A stretch of 64,000 nt of DNA from Candidatus Nanoarchaeia archaeon (GCA_028279655.1 JANQNH010000005.1:1-64000), one strand, 5' to 3'. Counted from the first letter of the stretch, positions 18,686-28,567 are shown. The notes: generated by a model not told the origin, from the sequence alone. A program made the numbers and translations.

Positions 18686-20878
18686 CTAAGCTCCGACCAT
18701 AGCGTCCGTTAATCCCTTTCTCTGCTTGATTGACTTAACTACCTTGTCCTGCAGCTCACCAGGTACTTTCTCGAACATCTGGTCTATAAGGCTTGAATTG
18801 CCTCTCCCGCCTGTTGCAGATCTTAGGTCAGAACTCCAGCCTAACAGTTCAGCCACAGGCATTTTTGCCTTGGCAATAACCAATGAACCTTCCTGCTGCA
18901 TATCCAAAAGCTGCCCTCTTTTGTTGCTGATTAATTTTGAAAGATCGCCCATAAACTCCTGAGGAGCTTCGATATGCAATACCTGGTAAGGCTCAAACAT
19001 AACAGGTGCAGCCCCCATCATAGACCCCCTTATGGAATCCCTGATAGCAGGGTACATCTGTGCAGGACCTCTGTGGATTGCATCCTCGTGAAGCTTAGCA
19101 TCTGTAAACACAACCTTGACTCCGATGCACGGCTCCTTTGCCAAAGGACCTGCGTTCATTACATTCTCAAACATGTCTAGTACCATCTCCATTATCTCTC
19201 CAATATGCACTAGGCCCCTGGTCTGTTCCACAAAAAGATTCCCTTTGTATATCTCCTTTACCTTGATAGCTACCTTTGAGTCCATACCGCATTCAACAAG
19301 CTTATCTCTTATAGCAAGATCCTTTTTCTTGATCCTTATCTCTGGTAGTTCTCCCTTCTTTATTGCCTCTGCAATTACAGGTTCTAACGGCTCTACATAG
19401 AAGAATAGTTTATTATGCTTGTTAGGTGTCTTTCCCTCTACTTCCGGTCCTTTCTTATTGACGGTTTCCCTGTATACAACGATAGGATTCGAGGTTTTTA
19501 CCTGTAGCCCTTTCTCATCCTTGATCCTGTTCTCAATGACCTCTAGATGCAGCTCACCCATTCCATGCATCAGGTTCTCTCCTGTTTCTTCATTTATCTC
19601 GATCTGTATTGTAGGATCTTCCTTTCCAACCACTCTTAGGATCTCTATCAGCTTTGGAAGATCCGCAGGCTTGGTAGCCTCTATAGCCTTAGTGATAACC
19701 GGCTCAAAAATGTGAGATATCTTTTCAAAAGGCTCTGTTTCGTTCAAGGAGATAGTCTCTCCAACAAACGTTCTTAATCCTGCTATGCCTATGATATTGC
19801 CGCACGGAACATCATCAACGATCTCCCTCTTTGCTCCGTTATATACAAAGACCTGCTGTACTCTTCCGTTGGTCTTTCCCATGCTCAGGTACACTTCCTT
19901 GCCTTTTTCCATAGTGCCGGAGAATAGTCTGCCGGCAGCGATCTCTCCTGCCTGGGGATCTACAACGATCTTCGTACATACAAAAAACAAAGGTCCGTTA
20001 GGATCACAAGCCATCAATGATTTGCCTTCCTCTGATTCAAGCTCACCATGCCATATCTTTGGGATCCTGTAATTCTGTGCAGAGACAGGATCTGGATGAT
20101 GCTGGATAACTATATCAAGCACAACCTCAGCCAGAGGAGCCTTCTCTGCAAGATTTTTTATATTCTCCTTTAGCTTGTTTTCATCAGGTTCAGTATATGC
20201 CTCTATAATATCCTTAAATGTTATTCCTTTCTTCTGCATGTATGGAAGGCTTAATCCCCAGTTATGGTAAGCGCTTCCGAAAGCCACTGTTCCATCTTGG
20301 ACACCGACCTGCCACTTCTCTCCATATTCCTGTTCTGCAATCTCCTTTATCAGCTTATTAACGCTATTGATGATATCTATAAATTTCTTCTGCATCTCTT
20401 CAGGGGTTAATTTTACCTCCTTGATCAGCCTATCGACCTTGTTGATATAAAGTATTGGCTTAACCCTTTCCTTAAGGGCCTGCCTAAGAACAGTTTCAGT
20501 CTGAGGCATTATCCCCTCGACTGCACAGCATAGCACAATTGCACCATCAACAGCCCTCATAGCTCTCGTAACGTCTCCTCCAAAATCAACGTGTCCAGGG
20601 GTATCTAGTAGATTGATCAGATACTCTTTTCCCTCTGACTCATGTACCATAGAGACCGCTGCTGTATCGATAGTGATACCTCTTTCCTGCTCATCATCAT
20701 GGAAATCAAGCTTAAGTGCAGATCCAGCATCCTCTTTGCTCATCATGCCTGCTCCTGCCAGAAGATTATCGGAAAACGTAGTCTTTCCGTGATCAATATG
20801 AGCACAAGTAGCAATATTCCTAATCTGCTTAGGATCCTTCATAATCCTAAAAACCTTATCAACCATCTTTTCAGCCAT
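18686..20878 (-). CDS. fusA: Translation elongation factor 2
   Basis: AHIDHGKTTFSDNLL; diphthamide region LHEDAIHRGPAQ; start set at MAEKMVDK. Confidence 0.97.
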   Translation of the reverse strand: MAEKMVDKVFRIMKDPKQIRNIATCAHIDHGKTTFSDNLLAGAGMMSKEDAGSALKLDFHDDEQERGITIDTAAVSMVHESEGKEYLINLLDTPGHVDFGGDVTRAMRAVDGAIVLCCAVEGIMPQTETVLRQALKERVKPILYINKVDRLIKEVKLTPEEMQKKFIDIINSVNKLIKEIAEQEYGEKWQVGVQDGTVAFGSAYHNWGLSLPYMQKKGITFKDIIEAYTEPDENKLKENIKNLAEKAPLAEVVLDIVIQHHPDPVSAQNYRIPKIWHGELESEEGKSLMACDPNGPLFFVCTKIVVDPQAGEIAAGRLFSGTMEKGKEVYLSMGKTNGRVQQVFVYNGAKREIVDDVPCGNIIGIAGLRTFVGETISLNETEPFEKISHIFEPVITKAIEATKPADLPKLIEILRVVGKEDPTIQIEINEETGENLMHGMGELHLEVIENRIKDEKGLQVKTSNPIVVYRETVNKKGPEVEGKTPNKHNKLFFYVEPLEPVIAEAIKKGELPEIRIKKKDLAIRDKLVECGMDSKVAIKVKEIYKGNLFVEQTRGLVHIGEIMEMVLDMFENVMNAGPLAKEPCIGVKVVFTDAKLHEDAIHRGPAQMYPAIRDSIRGSMMGAAPVMFEPYQVLHIEAPQEFMGDLSKLISNKRGQLLDMQQEGSLVIAKAKMPVAELLGWSSDLRSATGGRGNSSLIDQMFEKVPGELQDKVVKSIKQRKGLTDAMVGA

Positions 20879-20914
20879 TGTAAACTCCCTCCAAAAATTT
20901 ATTATCAAAAATAA

Positions 20915-21415
20915 TTATTTCCAAAAAACCTTATCGATCTTGACATTCTTTATCTCAGTAGGATATAAAGTATAGACCAACTCATCCGGCCTGAACCAGA
21001 GCTTGATCTCTCTTTCAGCCTCTTTGGTATTCTCAGAAGCATGTACGACATTCTCGAATACTCCAGCCCTGGTAACCCTCCCATACTTCCCCCTTATGCT
21101 TATAGGTTCTGCCCTTTCAGGGTCTGTCACACCAACAATCTTCCTTACCAGCTTGATTGCGTTCTCACCATGATAGACCATAGCCAGAACCCTTTTTGTA
21201 TGGTACTCCCCCATTATATATTTGATCAGTTCGTCAAAAAACTTCTCTTCTCTAAGATGGTGGTAATGTTCCTCTGCCAGTTCTTTGGTTACCTGAACTA
21301 TCTTAGCACCTACTATCTTCAGTTCAGTCTCTGACATCTTAGAAATGATATTTCCGGTCAAAGACTTTACCAGACCGTCAGGTTTTATCAAGATAAGCGA
21401 TTGTTCTACTGCCAT
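20915..21415 (-). CDS. ndk: Nucleoside diphosphate kinase
   Basis: SLILIKPDGLV...VVHASENTKEAEREI; start set at MAVEQS. Confidence 0.92.
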   Translation of the reverse strand: MAVEQSLILIKPDGLVKSLTGNIISKMSETELKIVGAKIVQVTKELAEEHYHHLREEKFFDELIKYIMGEYHTKRVLAMVYHGENAIKLVRKIVGVTDPERAEPISIRGKYGRVTRAGVFENVVHASENTKEAEREIKLWFRPDELVYTLYPTEIKNVKIDKVFWK

Positions 21416-21431
21416 TTTATTCCTCTCTTTT

Positions 21432-21605
21432 TTACTTTTTCTTGTATCTCCCGCTCCACCGGACATTGTAAGGCTTTCTCTTAAGCTTAAGCATGTTCTT
21501 CTCGCATTTGCCGTTACAAAAATATAGTATCTTGGCATCCTTCTGGACAAACATCTTGCCCGTGCCCTCTTTTATCATCTCACCACAAAATGTGCATTTT
21601 ACCAT
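21432..21605 (-). CDS. rpl24e: 50S ribosomal protein L24e (57 aa), absent from ORF track
   Basis: MVKCTFCGEMIKEGTGKMFVQKDAKILYFCNGKCEKNMLKLKRKPYNVRWSGRYKKK. Confidence 0.93.
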   Translation of the reverse strand: MVKCTFCGEMIKEGTGKMFVQKDAKILYFCNGKCEKNMLKLKRKPYNVRWSGRYKKK

Positions 21606-21623
21606 TTTTATTCTCCATAGATT

Positions 21624-21938
21624 TTATGAACTTGAACCCCTACCGGCCCTGCTTAGTGCTCTAGCTTCGATCTCTGTCTCTCTTAGCATAAGCATATCTC
21701 CAACCTGTACAGGCCCTCTAACGTTTCGTCTCAAAACCTTGTTCTGGTCCCTTCCTTGAAGAACCTTACATCTTACCTGGATTGCTTCCCCTCTGGTACC
21801 TGTCCTTCCTATTACCTCTTCAACCTTTGCAGGGATAGCTGTTGTGAAATGTACAGCACCTTTCTTTGCCTCTTCAGGTTTTCCTTTCTTCCTGGCCCCT
21901 TCAGGTCCTTGTTTGCTTTTTTCCTCAGCCATTTTCAC
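21624..21938 (-). CDS. rps28e: 30S ribosomal protein S28e with K/E-rich N-terminal extension
   Basis: [57 protein letters not shown]. Confidence 0.92.
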   Translation of the reverse strand: MKMAEEKSKQGPEGARKKGKPEEAKKGAVHFTTAIPAKVEEVIGRTGTRGEAIQVRCKVLQGRDQNKVLRRNVRGPVQVGDMLMLRETEIEARALSRAGRGSSS

Positions 21939-22279
21939 TCTTTCTTTTCGCTTCCTGCAATCTGTTTTATAAGAGCCTTAGCCTCTCCTTCCTGTACTAT
22001 TGCTACTGACGCAGTAGGTTTTTCAATACCAGCTGCAGCACCCAACTCTTCCTTTGAAGGAACCTCTGCGCATTTAATCCCTTTCTCTTCACACAACAAA
22101 GGGATATGCATTGTAATCTCAGGAGGGCTGACGTCCTTAGCTATAGCAACTAATTTTGCCTCTCCTTTTTCAACTGCCTTAGTTACTTCATTAGTCCCTT
22201 TCCTTAATTTTCCTGTAGCTTTTGCTGTCTCAATAGCCTCATATACCTTATCTGTTGATTCATCTGCCATTTTTTTCAC
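21935..22279 (-). CDS. rpl7ae: 50S ribosomal protein L7Ae
   Basis: [42 protein letters not shown]. Confidence 0.95.
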   Translation of the reverse strand: MKKMADESTDKVYEAIETAKATGKLRKGTNEVTKAVEKGEAKLVAIAKDVSPPEITMHIPLLCEEKGIKCAEVPSKEELGAAAGIEKPTASVAIVQEGEAKALIKQIAGSEKKE

Positions 22280-22464
22280 CTTATATTTATTTTATCTATC
22301 AGAGGAATATTAGAAAACTTCCTCATTCCCCCTATATATAATATACAGGGCTCATTAATCATAGGTATCTTAGAGAGAAACAGCATCCCTTTAAAAATAT
22401 TTCTTTTTTAATGAGAAGAAAACCAACAGCTTTAAAAGCAAAATTCAATTCATACTAAACAAAA

Positions 22465-23133
22465 ATGCAGATCTACAAGGCAATGCAAAACCTTGCTAGG
22501 GTATATTTTGCACCACATCAGGCTATAGAATATATGACATTTAAGGCGATTGATGAAGCCTCAATATCCAGTTATGTAGAAAGATGTAATGTTCGAGGAA
22601 CAATAGATAACTTAATACCTTATCGTAACAGAACAGCAGGAGCAACATATATGCTTAGAGAACTCCATCAATTTGTTCCAGAAAAAAGAACCAGCGAACC
22701 AATCGAGATAGCTTTAACAGAAGAACTCCATGAATTTGCTAGGGTATATTTTGCAGCACATCAAGCTGTAATGTACATGACTAGAAGACCAGACAAATCA
22801 ATAGAATACATAAGGGAACACAATGTTAAAGAAATAGTAGCTAAACTTGAAGCTTACGGTGGAAGATATAGCGGGGCAAAATATATGCTAAATGAACTAT
22901 ACACACTTGCTCCCATCTTAAAGAATACAACAGTAACAAAAAAAAGAATGACTCCTTTTGAGACAGAAGCAACATCAATAGCTGCCTTAGGCAGAAATGA
23001 ACTCAAAACAAGAATCAGAAACTTCAAAGGAAGATTCAAGCTGGATTTTACCGAGGAGTATCTAAATAAACTAAGTGTAGACAGGCTTAGGCACATCCTT
23101 CTGGCTGCAGTGATGAATGCAAGAAGGAGATAA
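22465..23133 (+). CDS. Hypothetical protein with internally duplicated domain
   Basis: LARVYFAPHQAIEYMT... repeated as FARVYFAAHQAVMYMT... Confidence 0.65.
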   Translation: MQIYKAMQNLARVYFAPHQAIEYMTFKAIDEASISSYVERCNVRGTIDNLIPYRNRTAGATYMLRELHQFVPEKRTSEPIEIALTEELHEFARVYFAAHQAVMYMTRRPDKSIEYIREHNVKEIVAKLEAYGGRYSGAKYMLNELYTLAPILKNTTVTKKRMTPFETEATSIAALGRNELKTRIRNFKGRFKLDFTEEYLNKLSVDRLRHILLAAVMNARRR

Positions 23134-23252
23134 TTAGAATTCAAAGCCCAAGAAAATTGCTCAAGTAATATATTAAGTACTATTTCTAAGTATACAGATT
23201 ATAAAAAAACCAACAGCTTTAAATATAAATATGCTAACCCAATTAATCTAAG

Positions 23253-23382
23253 CCCCGCTTAGTTTAGTGGCTAGAACGCTCCGCTGTAGATAAGTTCATT
23301 GCTTGACCAAATGCATCATGCTTGGAATGAAAAGCAAACAGCTGGTACGGAGAGATCCCTGGTTCAAGTCCGGGAGCGGGGA
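23253..23382 (+). tRNA. tRNA-Tyr(GTA) with anticodon-loop intron (about 23290-23346)
   Basis: Acceptor CCCCGCT/AGCGGGG; anticodon stem CTCCG/CGGAG interrupted by 57 nt; T-arm CCTGG-TTCAAGT-CCGGG. Confidence 0.9.
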
Positions 23383-23425
23383 TTCATAGGGAGGATAGAG
23401 TTCTGTCCTCTCTTTTTTTCTTTTA

Positions 23426-23803
23426 TCAATAAATATAATCAATCTGATCAGAAGTGACTGTTATCTCTCCAGGATTATTACGAGAATCATTTGAACCAGC
23501 TTTCTTTTTATAACTAGAACTTTTAGAACCAGAACTCCCCCTAGGACCAGAACCTCTAACCTGGGGATTCAACTCAATCCCTTTCCAAAAACTGATATTA
23601 CCACAGTTCATACATCGGAAGTATGGCCCCCACTTCCCTTCCTGGGCATCTAGCCATTCACCACAGACACACTTTAAATCAGTAAGCATATCTTCCTTAT
23701 GTTCTTTACAGACAGGAACCCCTTGTTTGTTCTTAGTAACACTTACCTTGCCACAGAAAGGACAGTTATCAACCCTCGAATCACCATATCGTTTTTTGTA
23801 CAT
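23426..23803 (-). CDS. Zinc-ribbon protein
   Basis: CPFCGKV...CKEH, CVCGEW and CMNCGN motifs. Confidence 0.65.
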   Translation of the reverse strand: MYKKRYGDSRVDNCPFCGKVSVTKNKQGVPVCKEHKEDMLTDLKCVCGEWLDAQEGKWGPYFRCMNCGNISFWKGIELNPQVRGSGPRGSSGSKSSSYKKKAGSNDSRNNPGEITVTSDQIDYIY

Positions 23804-23868
23804 TCTTTTTTCAATTAATCTCTTCTTTATATGCGTTATGGTTTAACAGCTCTGATTTATTTTGTAGA

Positions 23869-25275
23869 TTATACATGCCTTCCAACTTGAATATTATGTT
23901 CTGCCAAAAACCTATCAACTTTTTTAAGTTCTTCAATTGCATAATCATGGTCAATCTTAGTGAATCCTTTAAACCATAATCTGGTAATCTCATCAACATC
24001 TAAGACATCTTCTTCTTGGTATTGTGGATGTCTCTCTGAGAATGTATCCCATATACTGCAATTTGGTAGGGGAATTAACCTGGATAGTTCAATTGATGAA
24101 AAAAATGGATCTGCAGTAGTATGGTATTTATCTACAATTTGTTCTATAAAGGATACAGTTGTATCAAGACTGTTCTTTGTTTCGTCTCGTGCTCCAACCA
24201 TGAATGAGGCATGAACACTGATTCCAGCATCTTTTAACATATTAAGAGCTTTTATGTTGGTATCCACAGACGCCACGGGATTTTTTAAAGAAGCTAAAGC
24301 AGACTCACTGCCAGAGTCAAGCCCCATATTAACTCTAACAACACCTAATTGTTTTAATCTCTTGATATTTATTGGTTTGGATACATCAGTTGCATTAGCA
24401 TAAACAAAGAATCCAATTTCTCCGCTTTCAATTTTTGGTTTAATGTCATTAGGCATTGTTTCAATTAATCTATCTACATATTTAGGAGAAGATAAAAAGC
24501 TATCATAAGCTTCATAAAATAGATTAATACCAAACTGTGCATTATATTGTCTAACAGTATTCCAAAATGCAGTTGGTTCACCTAGATTTAACCTTAATTC
24601 TAAGATACTACAATAATCACATTTATTCTTATAATTCTTACATCCCCTTGCATTATTTATTATTATTGGTCTGACAGTCATACTATGCATATGTCCAAAC
24701 GTTGTCATATAGTTATCGGAAAATACATCAAGTTGGTTTTCGACTAAAGTCAAGTCAGGAACCGTGTTATTATCAGATAGATTATATGTTGATTCAGAAT
24801 TACGTATAATTTGGCCATCACTTCCCCTATAAACAAGGGAGTCAACACCTTCTACCCCATTTCCATTTAAAAGACAACCAACCAGGTCACTAAACGGGGT
24901 CTCCCCTACATCATTAGTTATAATATAGTGAACTGCTTCCCTTTTTCTTAGAATAAGTTCGGGGAGTAATGCAGCATGATCATTTCCTAGAACAATTTTT
25001 GCATTTGCCATTTCAGCAATCCTAAGAGCCCAAGGATAAGTAATTGATAAAACACTTAAACCCACTAAGTTAGGTTTGTATTCACTAACTATCTTTTCAA
25101 TATCCTCCCCAGAGATAATTGCTCCATCAACTACTTTTACGTCAACACTTTCCCCATAATCGTTTTTTACTCTAGTAGCTAATTGAATCCCTGCTATTGC
25201 TGGAAAGCACCTAAAATTGGCATTCTCATCAAATCCTCCTTTGGGGGGATTTATCAACATAATTTTATAAACCAT
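23869..25275 (-). CDS. B12-binding-type radical SAM protein with Cx6Cx2C cluster motif
   Basis: MLINPPKGGFDENANFRCFPAIAGIQLATRV start and GCKNYKNKCDYCSI. Confidence 0.8.
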   Translation of the reverse strand: MVYKIMLINPPKGGFDENANFRCFPAIAGIQLATRVKNDYGESVDVKVVDGAIISGEDIEKIVSEYKPNLVGLSVLSITYPWALRIAEMANAKIVLGNDHAALLPELILRKREAVHYIITNDVGETPFSDLVGCLLNGNGVEGVDSLVYRGSDGQIIRNSESTYNLSDNNTVPDLTLVENQLDVFSDNYMTTFGHMHSMTVRPIIINNARGCKNYKNKCDYCSILELRLNLGEPTAFWNTVRQYNAQFGINLFYEAYDSFLSSPKYVDRLIETMPNDIKPKIESGEIGFFVYANATDVSKPINIKRLKQLGVVRVNMGLDSGSESALASLKNPVASVDTNIKALNMLKDAGISVHASFMVGARDETKNSLDTTVSFIEQIVDKYHTTADPFFSSIELSRLIPLPNCSIWDTFSERHPQYQEEDVLDVDEITRLWFKGFTKIDHDYAIEELKKVDRFLAEHNIQVGRHV

Positions 25276-25404
25276 TTTAATGATACGTCCTTATTCTGTT
25301 TTTAGAGAAAGCGTGAATACTATTTAAAACTTCATATCTTTACCATTATTTAGTTAATGATAGGCATACGTCAAAGCATCCTAATTCTATATAAAGAACA
25401 ATTC

Positions 25405-26094
25405 TTATCCAGGATTATCATGCTTAGAATTCCCTGATCCATATCCCCTTTTTAATGCGCCACCTACCAAATTACAGTATTTATTTCCAATACGAACTAT
25501 GGTCCCTCCTATTAATAAGAAATAGTCCTTATAACCATACTCATCAGAAATATATTTTTTTTCCAGTTCGATCCGCTCATCGACACCCAACTCCCCTCTA
25601 TAAAGCCCAAGCTGAACATAACCTGTAACACCCGGCTTTACTTCTGATATTCCTTCTTCCACTCTCCTTGTGTGCAGTTCATCTTGATGAGTATCATCGT
25701 CATGAATAGTTTCACAAATAGAGGGTCTTGGTCCCACCATACTCATGTCCCCTTTCAACACATTCCAGAAATTGGCCAATTCATCTAACTTGTTATCTCT
25801 CAAGAATTCTCCTATCCAGATATATTCAGGTTCATTGTCCTCTTTTAGCCAACGTTCCCGGCTTACCCCTCCTTGTCCAGGTTTAAATGTCCTAAACTTA
25901 TACAATATGAATTTCTTTCCTCCTTTCCCATAACATTCGTTTCTGTAAAAGATGGTTCTGCCCTCAGAAACATTCCTTCCTTCACTAAGATAGATAATTG
26001 CTGCTATCCCTAGAGATAACGGTGCTGTGAATAACAGAGCAGTACTTGCTCCAAGAAAATCTAAACATCTTTGCACCCTACTATCCAATGTCAT
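25405..26094 (-). CDS. Bacterial-type sugar transferase (WcaJ/undecaprenyl-P-like)
   Basis: FILYKFRTF, KLDELANFWNVLKGDMSMVGPRP, VKPGVTGYVQLG. Confidence 0.85.
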   Translation of the reverse strand: MTLDSRVQRCLDFLGASTALLFTAPLSLGIAAIIYLSEGRNVSEGRTIFYRNECYGKGGKKFILYKFRTFKPGQGGVSRERWLKEDNEPEYIWIGEFLRDNKLDELANFWNVLKGDMSMVGPRPSICETIHDDDTHQDELHTRRVEEGISEVKPGVTGYVQLGLYRGELGVDERIELEKKYISDEYGYKDYFLLIGGTIVRIGNKYCNLVGGALKRGYGSGNSKHDNPG

Positions 26095-26294
26095 AGCTAA
26101 AAGAAAAATTATATCGGGCTTAAATATTATTCGAAATTTTTTTACTATACAAAAAAACAAAACATTTATATATAACTAATAATATTATATAAAATATTAT
26201 AATTAATATCAAATAAATATTTAAAATAATATTACAAAAAAATAAAAAATAAGAAAAACTAAAAAAAGAAAAAAATATTAACTATAACCAAAAA

Positions 26295-26450
26295 ATGGGA
26301 TACAAAGTAAAAATCCAAGAAACAAACAGGGGACAAAGAATCATAAATATCCCAAAGGTAGTCTCAGCATTATATGATCTAAAGAAAGGAATGGAATGCG
26401 AATGGGTAATAGATAGAGGAGAGCTAATATTGAAGATAGCAAGAAGGTAA
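26295..26450 (+). CDS. Small AbrB/VapB-like DNA-binding protein (51 aa), absent from ORF track
   Basis: MGYKVKIQETNRGQRIINIPKVVSALYDLKKGMECEWVIDRGELILKIARR. Confidence 0.7.
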   Translation: MGYKVKIQETNRGQRIINIPKVVSALYDLKKGMECEWVIDRGELILKIARR

Positions 26451-26609
26451 AAAATGTTTAGTAACCATATGGAAAAAAACGATAAATTTATAAATAAGCA
26501 CAAATCCCAACGCCTAATGACAGATAATCTTTCTTTAGAGAAAAGGCTATAATAATGGTCTTGGTTTAACTAACAGAAAGCAAACTGTCGTTATCACAAA
26601 AAAACCTGG

Positions 26610-26700
26610 GCCCTGGTAGTGTAGTGGACTATCATGAAGCCCTGTCGATGCTCATTAAAGCAGAACGGCTTCGACCCGCGTTCGAATCGCGGCCAGGGCG
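26610..26700 (+). tRNA. tRNA-Asp(GTC) with 18-nt intron (26648-26665)
   Basis: GCCCTGG/CCAGGGC acceptor, AAGCC/GGCTT anticodon stem, BHB helix CTGT/GCAG with bulges CG^A and AA^C, T-arm CCGCG-TTCGAAT-CGCGG. Confidence 0.93.
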
Positions 26701-26718
26701 TATTAACAAATTTATAAC

Positions 26719-26831
26719 GGGCCCGTAGCTCAGCCTGGTTAGAGCGCCTCACTTTTAATGAGGCGGCCGCGCGTTCGAAAAGAGGGTCTGGCTGTAAAAA
26801 GCAGGATGCTACGAAAGTCGCGTCGGGCCCA
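26719..26831 (+). tRNA. tRNA-Lys(TTT) with T-loop intron (26780-26817)
   Basis: GGGCCCG/CGGGCCC acceptor, intact CCTCA-CTTTTAA-TGAGG anticodon arm, T-stem GCGCG/CGCGT split by 38 extra nt; BHB helix TTCG/CGAA. Confidence 0.92.
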
Positions 26832-26847
26832 CTCAAATTCATAAAAA

Positions 26848-27093
26848 ATGGTTAAGAAAAAATATAACATTCAAGAACATGGTTTAGTTCCTGAACATCT
26901 AAAGTTAAGTGAAAAAGAGGTGAAGGACCTGTTAGAAAGATACCATATTTCTCTAAAAGAATTACCAAAAATCTCAAAAAAGGATCCTGCTATATCTCAT
27001 CTTAACATAAAAGAAGGAGATGTTATAAAGATAATTCGAAAAAGCAAGACAGCATCTGAATCAATCTTCTACAGAGGTGTTATCAATGTATAA
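26848..27093 (+). CDS. rpoH: RNA polymerase subunit H (Rpo5)
   Basis: HGLVPEHLKLSEKEVKDLLERYHISLKELPKISKKDPAI. Confidence 0.95.
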   Translation: MVKKKYNIQEHGLVPEHLKLSEKEVKDLLERYHISLKELPKISKKDPAISHLNIKEGDVIKIIRKSKTASESIFYRGVINV

Positions 27094-28567
27094 ATACTCC
27101 AAGACTCTTATACAGAAGCACTTCAAAGAGCATAGCTTTGTTAATTCAAATATAGAATCCTTCAACAACTTCATAACAGAGGATCTGAAAAGGATAATAG
27201 AAGAGAACAAAGAGATTGTTCCAACGATTCCTCCTCAGAACATTGAGGATTTTAGGATTAAGTTTGACAAAATATGGGTAACAAAGCCTGAGATAACAGA
27301 AGCCGACGGTTCTAAAAGGAACATATATCCTGCAGAAGCAAGGCTAAGAAAACTCACTTATTCTGCACCTACATATATAGAGGTATCTGCTCATATCAAC
27401 GGGGTTCAGAGAGAAAGCTTTACAACCCAGATAGGAAATATTCCAATAATGTTAAAGAGCAAGAACTGTCACTTAAATAGCTTAAGCAAGGAAGAACTTA
27501 TCCAGAAAGGGGAAGATCCAGACGATCCTGGAGGCTACTTCATAATCAACGGTACAGAAAAGGTACTGATTAGTATAGAGGATCTTGCTCCAAACAGGAT
27601 ATTGATAGAGAAGGCATCAGGACCTTCAGAATATATCGGTAAGTTGTTCTCAGAAAGAGGTTCCTTTAAGATTCCACACACCCTTGAGAGACTGAAGGAT
27701 GGGGTATTCTACCTTACTTTTACCAGGGTCAAGAGGATCCCTATCATAGTTATAATAAAAGCATTGGGACTCCTGAAAGACGAAGATCTTGTTAACTTCA
27801 TATCAAAGGACAAGAAATACGACGAAGTACTGATTAACCTGTTTGAGTTTGTAGAGATTAAATCCGAGGAGGAAGCCCTAGACTATATCGCAAAAAGGAT
27901 TGGGATAACCCAGGCTAAAGAGATACGTGTAGAGAGGATGCAGGAGATACTTGATAAGTACTTGCTCCCCCATCTTGGGATAACAAAAGAAGACAGGATC
28001 CAAAAAGCCTACAACCTATGCAAGCTGATTAAGAAATATATGGATGTTGCAAGAGGAGACCTGGAGATAGATGATAAGGATCATTACATGAATAAGAAAC
28101 TTAAGCTTAGCGGAGACCTATTGTCAGACCTCTTTAGGGTAAACCTAAAGGTTCTTGTTGGAGATTTATTATATAACTTCCAGAGGATCGTGAAGCGGGG
28201 AAAATTCCCTTCCATCAAGGTCATAATCAGGGACAAACTTTTAACTCAGAGGATATACTCAAGTATGGCAACAGGCAACTGGGTAGGCGGAAGAAAAGGG
28301 ATTTCTCAGAGAATACAGAGATTAAACTTCCTGGAATCCTTGAGCCATCTGCAAAGGGTTGTTTCACCATTATCTACTTCTCAAGAAAATTTCGAGGCAA
28401 GAGAGCTTCACTGTACCCATCTAGGACGGTTATGCCCTATCGAAACACCAGAAGGAACAAATATCGGGCTAAGGAAGAATCTTTCACTGTTATGCTCTAT
28501 ATCTTCAGAAAGCGATGAGGAAGAGGTATTAAAATCATTGAAATCAATGGGGTTAAAGACAATATGA
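27086..28567 (+). CDS. rpoB2: RNA polymerase subunit B''
   Basis: GYFIINGTEKVLISIEDLAPNR; TPEGTNIGLRKNLSL; start set at MYKYSK. Confidence 0.96.
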   Translation: MYKYSKTLIQKHFKEHSFVNSNIESFNNFITEDLKRIIEENKEIVPTIPPQNIEDFRIKFDKIWVTKPEITEADGSKRNIYPAEARLRKLTYSAPTYIEVSAHINGVQRESFTTQIGNIPIMLKSKNCHLNSLSKEELIQKGEDPDDPGGYFIINGTEKVLISIEDLAPNRILIEKASGPSEYIGKLFSERGSFKIPHTLERLKDGVFYLTFTRVKRIPIIVIIKALGLLKDEDLVNFISKDKKYDEVLINLFEFVEIKSEEEALDYIAKRIGITQAKEIRVERMQEILDKYLLPHLGITKEDRIQKAYNLCKLIKKYMDVARGDLEIDDKDHYMNKKLKLSGDLLSDLFRVNLKVLVGDLLYNFQRIVKRGKFPSIKVIIRDKLLTQRIYSSMATGNWVGGRKGISQRIQRLNFLESLSHLQRVVSPLSTSQENFEARELHCTHLGRLCPIETPEGTNIGLRKNLSLLCSISSESDEEEVLKSLKSMGLKTI

